Under the pieces are notes generated by a model that did no database searches, was not told where the DNA came from, and saw only the letters and a program-made list of their open reading frames with translations. 5,732 nucleotides of DNA. Source: an uncultured Clostridia bacterium (GTDB lineage: Bacteria > Bacillota > Clostridia > Christensenellales > Borkfalkiaceae). Location of the stretch: the NCBI GenBank assembly GCA_934254755.1, contig CAKQMM010000086.1, positions 1 through 5,732 of the forward strand, given 5' to 3'. The position numbers and the translations under genes are program-made. This document shows positions 1 to 4,512 of the stretch, piece by piece (position 1 is the first letter of the stretch; each line of letters starts with the position of its first letter).

Positions 1-1
1 G

Positions 2-376
2 CTTATAAGCGCGCGGCTCGAAGCGATTAAAAAGGCGCGAAAAAGCGGCGGCGCAGAAGAAAACACGCCGACAATTTTATTGATTTTCGACGCTATCCCG
101 TCTTACGAATCGTATGCGGTTAAAGAAGCGATGGCGGAAATTATAAAAAACGGGTGGAAAGTCGGCGTGCATATCATACTGTCCGTACAAAACGCGCTTT
201 ACGGGTTTAAAAAGGCGGCAATGCTATGTCAATCGAAATTATGCGGCGGGGTTAGTTGCGACTATAATTATAAGGTGTTGCTCGGCACGAAAAATTTGCC
301 GCCGCTTAAAACGTACGAGTTCTTACTATCGATTAACGGTTCCGATGAGATTATAAAATGCCATGCCGAAATGTGA
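2..376 (+). CDS. FtsK/SpoIIIE-like P-loop ATPase, C-terminal part (5' truncated by window edge)
   Basis: An open frame runs from the window edge to TGA at 374-376 and gives 124 residues with no convincing internal start, so this is the tail of a longer gene. The layout resembles the second half of an FtsK/SpoIIIE motor domain. A hydrophobic strand ending in Asp (TILLIFDAIPSY, about residues 24-35) fits the Walker B strand. A helix with MAEIIKNGWKVGVHIILSVQN (about 43-63) matches the family's 'RAAGIHLILATQRP' strand-and-sensor segment. A later 'LLGTKNLPPLKTYEFLL' stretch fits the usual region near the end of the core. Such proteins use ATP to pump double-stranded DNA, and membrane-anchored forms act at division or sporulation septa. 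Oddly, Ala follows the Walker B Asp where FtsK proteins normally have the catalytic Glu, and no gamma winged-helix domain follows. The Walker A motif would lie upstream, outside the window. It could instead be a conjugative or other HerA/FtsK-clade ATPase, or an inactive paralogue. Family assignment rests on pattern recognition only. Confidence 0.45.
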   Translation, partial: LISARLEAIKKARKSGGAEENTPTILLIFDAIPSYESYAVKEAMAEIIKNGWKVGVHIILSVQNALYGFKKAAMLCQSKLCGGVSCDYNYKVLLGTKNLPPLKTYEFLLSINGSDEIIKCHAEM

Positions 377-389
377 ATTTTTATAAAAC

Positions 390-425
390 CGCAATCTACG
401 CACCTAAAACGGAGCATAGATTGCG
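390..425. other. Hairpin between ATPase-like gene and small ORF
   Basis: CGCAATCTA (390-398) pairs perfectly with TAGATTGCG (417-425). After one mismatch, two further inner pairs (400/415 and 401/414) extend the stem around a 12-nt loop. It lies 13 bp after the stop of the ATPase-like gene and 37 bp before the next start. On the + strand no T-run follows, so it is a poor intrinsic terminator. On the minus strand it is followed by GGTTTTAT, also weak. It may be an RNA pause, stability or processing element, or an operator. Confidence 0.5.
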
Positions 426-450
426 ATATGCTTAATTCATAAAAAAAATC

Positions 451-455
451 AGGAG
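451..455 (+). promoter_or_regulatory. Ribosome binding site of the 97-aa ORF
   Basis: AGGAG lies 7 nt before ATG 463 and is preceded by an A-run and TC. The same AAAAAAATCAGGAG context precedes the lipoprotein gene at 4513, which supports translation of this small ORF. Confidence 0.8.
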
Positions 456-462
456 TTAAAAT

Positions 463-756
463 ATGCAGTATCGTTATTTAGAGTTTACCGACGGCGCGGC
501 AAAAACGAGTTTCGGGTGTAAAGACGGTGAGATTGACCTCGTGGGCAAAGCATCCGACGAACTTATCAAAGAGCTTAATTTAGAAAAGCAAGTTCTTTAC
601 GGCGGGAGGATATATTATAGTACCACTTTAACCAAAATGGGCGAGCTTGGTTGGAGGTTGAAATTCGTTACGCCGTGCGGGGTGAACGTTAAAAACGGCT
701 CGTCAAGTACGGCGGGACCGATAGAGAACGCTTACGTGTTTGAAAAAGAACGTTAA
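463..756 (+). CDS. Hypothetical 97-aa protein, DUF4177-like pattern
   Basis: This complete small gene starts at ATG 463 behind a strong AGGAG at 7-nt spacing and ends at TAA 754. The product is soluble, with no signal peptide or membrane segment. The N-terminus (MQYRYLEF) reads as a beta strand. The second half contains LTKMGELGWRLKFVTP (about residues 56-71) and ends with a strand YVFEKER. This order, a helix with 'L..LG..GWELV' followed by a final 'Y.FKR'-type strand, recalls the small DUF4177-type proteins, whose function is unknown. The match is by eye and may be only convergent. Codon use is like that of the neighbouring genes. It follows the ATPase-like gene by 86 bp in the same direction, with a hairpin between them, so co-transcription is possible. 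Strong hairpin terminators follow. No function is proposed. Confidence 0.75.
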   Translation: MQYRYLEFTDGAAKTSFGCKDGEIDLVGKASDELIKELNLEKQVLYGGRIYYSTTLTKMGELGWRLKFVTPCGVNVKNGSSSTAGPIENAYVFEKER

Positions 757-788
757 TAGCGAAATAAAACGAATGGTAATAGCGGAAC

Positions 789-822
789 AAAGCGGCGGGG
801 CAAATTAAGCCCCGCCGCTTTT
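789..822 (+). terminator. Intrinsic terminator 1
   Basis: A 13-bp perfect stem (789-801 with 809-821), rich in G and C at its core (AGCGGCGGGGC), closes a 7-nt loop AAATTAA. It ends in TTTT at 819-822. It lies 32 bp after the stop of the 97-aa gene and is a convincing terminator for it. The A-rich left side is weak, so termination on the minus strand is less likely. Confidence 0.85.
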
Positions 823-837
823 AATCGCGTCGGATTT

Positions 838-870
838 AAAAATCGCGGGGTGTTTTGCCCCGCGATTTTT
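838..870. terminator. Intrinsic terminator 2 (probably bidirectional)
   Basis: A 13-bp perfect stem (838-850 with 858-870), AAAAATCGCGGGG, closes a 7-nt loop TGTTTTG. It has T5 on the right side and A5 on the left, so it could terminate transcription in both directions. It begins 15 bp after terminator 1 and backs it up. Confidence 0.8.
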
Positions 871-889
871 CGGTGAAAACAAGCGCGGC

Positions 890-920
890 AAAAAGAGCGG
901 GGCGAATCCGTTCTTTTTTT
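890..920 (+). terminator. Intrinsic terminator 3
   Basis: AAAAAGAGCGG (890-900) pairs with CCGTTCTTTTT (908-918), with one G-U pair, around a 7-nt loop GGCGAAT. Seven Ts (914-920) end it. The stem is less GC-rich than those of the first two, but the T-run is the longest of the three. Confidence 0.65.
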
Positions 921-950
921 ATGCTGTTTGTTATTATGCTGTTTGTTGCT
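921..950. repeat. 15-bp tandem duplication
   Basis: ATGCTGTTTGTTATT (921-935) is followed directly by ATGCTGTTTGTTGCT (936-950). The first 12 bases are identical, so the period is 15. It sits between the third terminator and the upstream region of the rhamnosidase gene, and it duplicates a TTGTT element usable as a -35 box. It is most likely a small slippage product. Confidence 0.75.
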
Positions 951-955
951 AAAAT
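928..955 (+). promoter_or_regulatory. Candidate distal promoter for the GH78 gene
   Basis: TTGTTA (928-933) and TAAAAT (950-955) are 16 bp apart, matching the vegetative consensus at 4/6 and 5/6. Transcription would start near 962 and give a leader of about 165 nt. The -35 box lies inside the 15-bp tandem repeat. AT-rich intergenic DNA yields such pairs by chance, so support is modest. Confidence 0.3.
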
Positions 956-1045
956 AAGAGTATTACGCGTCGTTTTTTTTGCGGGGTCTGATAAAAACCG
1001 GCCCGATTTATAAGCAAAAAACGGCGGAAGATAATAAAATGGTGC

Positions 1046-1075
1046 TTTATAAACGCCGCGGTCGCACGATATAAT
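1046..1075 (+). promoter_or_regulatory. Candidate proximal promoter for the GH78 gene
   Basis: A perfect -10 box TATAAT (1070-1075) lies 50 bp before ATG 1126, but the matching -35 position reads only TTTATA or TTATAA (about 1046-1052). A good -10 with a poor -35 fits a promoter that needs an activator, such as the AraC-family regulator encoded nearby. That dependence is an inference. Confidence 0.35.
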
Positions 1076-1125
1076 TAACTAATAACAGAAATATCAGGTT
1101 TATACAAAGGCTTAAAAACTAACGT

Positions 1126-3264
1126 ATGTGGATAAAACGCAGAGATAATAACGTAAAAAGCGGCTTGCCGATATTCCGTAAAAAATTTACGGCAAGCGGC
1201 AGCCTTACCCGTTGCGAACTTAAAATAACCGCAACGGGAATATTTAACGTGCAGATAAACGGCCATGAAATACCCGATTTGTTTATGCCGGGGTGGACGA
1301 ACTATTTAAAGCGCATCGACCTTTGCCGATACGACGTGACCGAATTTATAAAATCGGAAAACGAAATTTCGGTAACCGTAGCAAACGGGTGGTATTCGGG
1401 TAAGCTCGGTTACGGCAACAAGACTAACGTTTTCGGCGACGAAAAGCGGCTTTACGCCGAAATTACGCTTTATTATAGCGACGGCGGAACGGAAACCGTT
1501 ACTACCGACGAGAGCTGGGAAACGCTCGATTCCGATATTTTGTTTGCCGACTTTTTCGACGGCGAGGTTTCAGACGCGCGCCGCCGCGGCAAAGTCTTAA
1601 ACAAAGCCCCCGCTAAGATAGCGGAGTTTTCCGTTCCGTTTACCGACTACGCGCGCGAACCCGTCCGCATCACGGAAAGTCTGTCCGCAAAAATTATTTA
1701 TGAAGACGCTACGACCGTTCGCTATGACTTCGGGCGTAACTTTGCGGGCGTTTTAAAAATAACCGCTAAAGGAAACGCGGGCGATAAAATTGTCGTCAAG
1801 TACGGCGAAATGCTCGACGGCGGCGAAGTTTACGTCGCAAATTTAAGGCGGGCAAAGTGTACCGACGAGTTTATTTTGTCGGGCGGCTTAGACGTGTTCG
1901 AGCCGAAGTTTACCTACCACGGGTTCAGGTACGCCGAAATTAAAAAGGATAGCGGCGTGCGTATTCTGGAAACGCTTGGCAAAGTCATATCGCAAAACGT
2001 TGAATATTACGGCGGCTTCGAGTGTTCCGACGGTGTTATAAACGGTGTTTACGAAATGGCGCGTAACGGTCAAAAAAGCAATTTTATAGCGATTCCGACC
2101 GACTGCCCGCAGCGCGACGAGCGGCTCGGTTGGACGGGCGACGCCGAAGTTTTCTGCAACTCGGCAATGTTCAACGCTAATTGCGACTTGTTCTTTAAAA
2201 ATTACTTAGGGCTTGTGCGCGACGATATGCTCGCAGACGGCAGGGTTCCGTCAATCGTCCCTCTGTATATGCCCGTTGCCGACAATACGGCGGGCGTTCC
2301 CGGCTGGGGGGACGTTATCTGCGTAATGCCCTACTTCCACTACCTTCACTACCGCGACGCGTCCGTTTTAAAAGACAATTTGAGCGCGGCTGAAGCGTGG
2401 GTGGGATATTATATCGAAAAAAGCAAAAATTATTTAACGAAAATAACCAACAACTTCGGCGACTGGCTGTCGATTGACGGCGAAACGGACGCCGACGTTA
2501 TAAACCAGTGCTTCTTCGGATATTCGACTTTGCTTACCGCAAAAACGTGCGAGATTTTGGGCGAAGTCGATAAAAAAGCTTACTATACGGGCGTTTATGA
2601 AAACTGCAAGCAAGCCTTCCGAGATAATTATCTTATCTTCGGGCGCATAAAAAGCGACACTCAAACGGCTTACGCTTTTGCTTATGCCGCGGGCTTTATA
2701 ACGCGTGAAGAAACCGCCGCAAGGCTCCCCGCCGCCGTGCATAAAAAAGGCGACAGTTTAACGACGGGGTTTATCGGCAGCAGGTTTATTCTCCCCGTGC
2801 TTTGCGATATAGGCGAAGCGGAGCTTGCGTATAAACTCATCCGCCGCACGGAATTTCCGTCGCTCGGATATATGCTTAAAGAGGGTGCGACCACCGTTTG
2901 GGAACGCTGGAACGGCTACACCGAAAAAGACGGGTTCGAAGACCCCGAAATGAATTCTTTCAACCACTATAGTTTGGGTTCGTGTACGGAGTGGCTTTAT
3001 TCTTACGTTTTAGGCATAAAATTATCGCCCGATACGGAAACGGTCGTAATATCCCCGTCGTTTAACCGCGATTTATCTTACGCCCGCGGCGAAACGAGGT
3101 TAAAGGGCGGCAAGATATCGGTTTTTTGGAAATATGAAAACGCCGCCGTAAAACTTATAGTCAAAGCGGCGGACGGCGTTCATTATGAAATAGATAAATC
3201 TTGCGGCGAACTTATATCTTTAACAAAAACGGGTAACGAAACGGTTGCCGTATTCAAGGCGTAA
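1126..3264 (+). CDS. Alpha-L-rhamnosidase, glycoside hydrolase family 78
   Basis: This enzyme hydrolyses terminal non-reducing alpha-L-rhamnose from plant or microbial rhamnosides with inversion of configuration. It has 712 residues and no signal peptide, so it should act in the cytoplasm on imported substrate. Domain order fits GH78. The N-terminal beta domain (about 1-150) has the signature VQINGHEIPDLFMPGWTNY and later VANGWYSGKLG. A beta-sandwich with FGRNFAGVL (about 202-210) follows, then the (alpha/alpha)6 catalytic barrel (about 295-630) and a C-terminal beta domain. The hallmark DCPQRDERLGWTGD (326-339) holds the likely general acid E332. WERW (592-595) and SFNHYSLGSCTEW (611-623) hold barrel residues, with E622 a candidate general base. 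It lacks the extra N-terminal Ig-like domain of many 850-1000-residue homologues. TAA at 1120 is in frame, so ATG 1126 is the first possible start, and MWIK matches where the core domain normally begins. Shine-Dalgarno pairing is poor: AAAGG (1106-1110) is 15 nt away. Confidence 0.95.
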   Translation: MWIKRRDNNVKSGLPIFRKKFTASGSLTRCELKITATGIFNVQINGHEIPDLFMPGWTNYLKRIDLCRYDVTEFIKSENEISVTVANGWYSGKLGYGNKTNVFGDEKRLYAEITLYYSDGGTETVTTDESWETLDSDILFADFFDGEVSDARRRGKVLNKAPAKIAEFSVPFTDYAREPVRITESLSAKIIYEDATTVRYDFGRNFAGVLKITAKGNAGDKIVVKYGEMLDGGEVYVANLRRAKCTDEFILSGGLDVFEPKFTYHGFRYAEIKKDSGVRILETLGKVISQNVEYYGGFECSDGVINGVYEMARNGQKSNFIAIPTDCPQRDERLGWTGDAEVFCNSAMFNANCDLFFKNYLGLVRDDMLADGRVPSIVPLYMPVADNTAGVPGWGDVICVMPYFHYLHYRDASVLKDNLSAAEAWVGYYIEKSKNYLTKITNNFGDWLSIDGETDADVINQCFFGYSTLLTAKTCEILGEVDKKAYYTGVYENCKQAFRDNYLIFGRIKSDTQTAYAFAYAAGFITREETAARLPAAVHKKGDSLTTGFIGSRFILPVLCDIGEAELAYKLIRRTEFPSLGYMLKEGATTVWERWNGYTEKDGFEDPEMNSFNHYSLGSCTEWLYSYVLGIKLSPDTETVVISPSFNRDLSYARGETRLKGGKISVFWKYENAAVKLIVKAADGVHYEIDKSCGELISLTKTGNETVAVFKA

Positions 3265-3294
3265 ATTTGGCGGTTTAAATTAAAGCGGGGCGGT

Positions 3295-4116
3295 CTAATC
3301 GTCGTGATGGACGGAGCTACGATATTCGAGCGGCGAAAGGTTATATTTGTTTTTGAACTTTTGCGCGAAAAACGACTGGTTATCGTACCCCACCTTAGAC
3401 GCAATGGTAATAACGTTTAAGTCGGTCGAAGATAAAAGGGTGGCGGCGTAAGCGATGCGAAGGTCGGTCACGTACTCGATAATCGTTTTGCCGACGTATT
3501 TTTTAAAAATTTTAATAAAGTGCGAGTGAGAGTAAGAACTCAGCGCGATAATATCGTTTATTCTCAGCGAAAAAACGTCGGGCGTTGAAATTTGTTGCAA
3601 AAACGACAGTATGCTTTCGGGTATGCGCTTTTCGGACTTGTGCTCTACGTAAAGCCCTAAAAGATAGACGACTATCGACGATAAAACGGCGTGAGTATGC
3701 TCGGTGTCGGAATTGAACACGTTAAGGTTGCAAAGCCTCTTATGAAGCTCAGAAAACGTTTCCAGGCTTAAGTGGATAACAATCGGCTTTTCCTGGCGGC
3801 AAAGCGTAGCGTAAAGGGTGGGCGACAATGTTCCGCAAAGCTGTTCTAACTTTTCGGTGGCGATGCAAACGTCGCGCCGCTGAATGGGCGTGTCGGAAAC
3901 GTATTGATGCACGTGTTGCGGGCCAAGCAAAACAAAGTCCCCCGGCATTAACGGATAATGCGTGCCGTTTACTATGTTCGTGCCTTTCCCGTCGACGGCG
4001 GAAGTAAATTCCCAGTCGCTGTGGCGGTGCAGAACGCTGTTATCGTCCCACAAAAAAGTGGTGATTTCGTCGGGCGGCAATTTTGATATCAATTTTTTTA
4101 CGACGGGTGATTTCAT
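3295..4116 (-). CDS. AraC/XylS-family transcriptional regulator with N-terminal cupin
   Basis: The 273-residue protein has the two-part plan of sugar-responsive AraC regulators. The N-terminal cupin (about 20-90) shows HRHSDWEF (30-37), then LMPGDFVLLGPQHVHQY (56-72), the classic effector-binding barrel pattern. The C-terminal DNA-binding domain (about 180-270) has two helix-turn-helix units. The first is INDIIALSSYSHSHFIKIFKK (187-207). The second is the well-conserved ITIASKVGYDNQSFFAQKFK (236-255), followed by the family signature NLSPLEYR (259-266). It converges on the rhamnosidase gene with only 30 bp between the stops and diverges from the lipoprotein gene, so it is the natural candidate to control both. 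Its own promoter (4123-4151) is strong but leaves no room for a ribosome site, and an in-frame TAA lies 12 nt before the ATG. The effector is inferred to be rhamnose or a rhamnoside, without direct proof. Confidence 0.94.
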   Translation of the reverse strand: MKSPVVKKLISKLPPDEITTFLWDDNSVLHRHSDWEFTSAVDGKGTNIVNGTHYPLMPGDFVLLGPQHVHQYVSDTPIQRRDVCIATEKLEQLCGTLSPTLYATLCRQEKPIVIHLSLETFSELHKRLCNLNVFNSDTEHTHAVLSSIVVYLLGLYVEHKSEKRIPESILSFLQQISTPDVFSLRINDIIALSSYSHSHFIKIFKKYVGKTIIEYVTDLRIAYAATLLSSTDLNVITIASKVGYDNQSFFAQKFKNKYNLSPLEYRSSVHHDD

Positions 4117-4122
4117 AGCATT

Positions 4123-4151
4123 ATTTTATCCATTATGCGTGGTTTTGTCAA
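4123..4151 (-). promoter_or_regulatory. Promoter of the AraC-family gene (leaderless)
   Basis: On the minus strand, a perfect -35 TTGACA (4151-4146) and a -10 TAAAAT (4128-4123) are separated by exactly 17 bp. Only 6 nt separate the -10 box from ATG 4116. A start site 7 nt past the -10 box falls on the A of the ATG. No Shine-Dalgarno sequence is present. Confidence 0.75.
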
Positions 4152-4169
4152 TATTTTCGGCAAAAATGC

Positions 4170-4183
4170 CCGTTATTTAACGG
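4170..4183. promoter_or_regulatory. Inverted repeat, candidate operator
   Basis: CCGTTA and TAACGG flank a 2-bp TT spacer, giving a 14-bp dyad. It lies 18 bp upstream of the AraC-gene -35 box and 25 bp before the -35 box of the first lipoprotein promoter candidate. It is therefore well placed for a regulator acting on both directions. The regulator that binds it is unknown. Confidence 0.4.
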
Positions 4184-4190
4184 TAGTTAT

Positions 4191-4224
4191 GCGCAAAACG
4201 CCAAAAAATTTACGGCTTTTGCGC
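4191..4224. promoter_or_regulatory. Long inverted repeat overlapping the lipoprotein promoter
   Basis: GCGCAAAA (4191-4198) is perfectly inverted as TTTTGCGC (4217-4224). Inside it, GCC (4200-4202) pairs with GGC (4214-4216) after one bulged base, giving 11 pairs around an 11-nt AT-rich centre. The right arm and centre cover the -35 box and half the spacer of the TTTACG/TATAAT promoter candidate. This suits a repressor or activator site. An equally simple reading is a DNA hairpin without function. Confidence 0.45.
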
Positions 4225-4238
4225 CCAAAACCTATAAT
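4209..4238 (+). promoter_or_regulatory. Promoter candidate P1 for the lipoprotein gene
   Basis: TTTACG (4209-4214) and a perfect TATAAT (4233-4238) are 18 bp apart. The predicted start near 4245 would give a leader of about 268 nt before ATG 4513. The -35 box lies within the long inverted repeat, so occupancy of that repeat would be expected to change its activity. Confidence 0.5.
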
Positions 4239-4269
4239 AAAAAAACAGTGAACTACAATAAAGTAGTGA

Positions 4270-4298
4270 TTGAACGAAATACGTATAACAGATAAAAT
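4270..4298 (+). promoter_or_regulatory. Promoter candidate P2 for the lipoprotein gene
   Basis: TTGAAC (4270-4275) and TAAAAT (4293-4298) are 17 bp apart. The predicted start is near 4305, giving a leader of about 208 nt. It could act alone or in tandem with P1. Confidence 0.4.
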
Positions 4299-4318
4299 TA
4301 AATTAGGATAGGGTTATT

Positions 4319-4438
4319 ATGCGCCGAATTGCGGGGTTTATCCCGAAAATAAATTCGACGCGCGCCGCGTTTTCTTTATTTAAAACGCGGGCTGCTACGC
4401 TCACAAGCGTAGCAGCCGTAAACAATATATATAAATAA
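4319..4438 (+). CDS. Possible 39-aa upstream ORF (doubtful)
   Basis: ATG 4319 opens a 39-codon frame ending at TAA 4436, inside the leader of the lipoprotein gene. The peptide is basic and Ala/Thr-rich, begins MRRIAGFIPKINSTRAAF and has no recognised domain. A weak purine stretch (AGGATAGGG, 4305-4313) precedes the start. The 12-bp hairpin at 4390-4417 lies within the frame and encodes its AATLTSVAA part, so translation would compete with that fold, as in leader-peptide control. Equally, this may be chance: 40 codons without a stop is unremarkable. Confidence 0.15.
   Translation: MRRIAGFIPKINSTRAAFSLFKTRAATLTSVAAVNNIYK
4321..4363 (+). other. Leader hairpin A of the lipoprotein mRNA
   Basis: Nested arms are visible. 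CGAATT (4325-4330) pairs with AATTCG (4352-4357). Inside it, CGGG (4332-4335) pairs with CCCG (4342-4345) around a 6-nt loop. Outer GCGC (4321-4324) can pair with GCGC (4360-4363) across a 2-nt bulge. The result is an imperfect but extended stem in the predicted 5' leader. I do not recognise a known riboswitch class. Confidence 0.4.
4390..4417. other. Leader hairpin B: 12-bp perfect stem
   Basis: The left arm (4390-4401, GGCTGCTACGCT) pairs without mismatch with the right arm (4406-4417, AGCGTAGCAGCC) around CACA. It is the strongest dyad between the AraC and lipoprotein genes. No T-run follows on the + strand, so it is not a standard terminator. On the minus strand CGCGTTTT follows, at best a weak terminator. 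It may protect or pause the mRNA, or serve as a DNA operator. Confidence 0.6.
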
Positions 4439-4453
4439 TTTATCTGTAAAAAA

Positions 4454-4475
4454 TATCGCGCTTAACGCGCCGATA
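4454..4475 (+). other. Leader hairpin C near the ribosome site
   Basis: TATCG (4454-4458) pairs with CGATA (4471-4475), and CGC (4459-4461) pairs with GCG (4467-4469), with one bulged C and a 5-nt loop. It ends 23 nt before the AGGAGG of the lipoprotein gene and leaves that site in an unstructured A-rich stretch. Confidence 0.35.
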
Positions 4476-4498
4476 AAAACCTAAAACTTAAAAAAATC

Positions 4499-4504
4499 AG
4501 GAGG
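4499..4504 (+). promoter_or_regulatory. Strong ribosome binding site of the lipoprotein gene
   Basis: A full AGGAGG lies 8 nt before ATG 4513 in an A-rich, open context. It fixes the start and predicts high translation, as expected for a binding protein needed in excess over its permeases. Confidence 0.9.
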
Positions 4505-4512
4505 AAACAATA

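Noticed and set aside
754..784. 8-bp direct repeat TAATAGCG at 754-761 and 777-784
   Set aside because: It is short, overlaps a stop codon and is expected by chance in AT-rich DNA; no target-site duplication or mobile element lies between the copies.
967..980. CGTCG followed by eight Ts, resembling a fourth terminator
   Set aside because: No stem precedes the T-run, so it cannot be an intrinsic terminator as it stands.
1039..1074. 11-codon frame ATG...TAA before the rhamnosidase gene, with GGAAG upstream
   Set aside because: It is too short to separate from chance, and the proximal -10 box overlaps its end, so it would be absent from that transcript.
1075..1266. 63-codon minus-strand frame across the rhamnosidase start
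   Set aside because: It overlaps the conserved N-terminal domain and shows no recognisable protein features.
1888..2967. Several minus-strand open frames of 61-102 codons inside the rhamnosidase gene
   Set aside because: They lie opposite a gene with a full GH78 signature, look like no family and are explained as shadow frames of GC-skewed codons.
3962..4180. 72-codon + strand frame opposite the AraC-family N-terminus
   Set aside because: It is antisense to the conserved cupin motif and runs through the regulator's promoter; best explained as a shadow.
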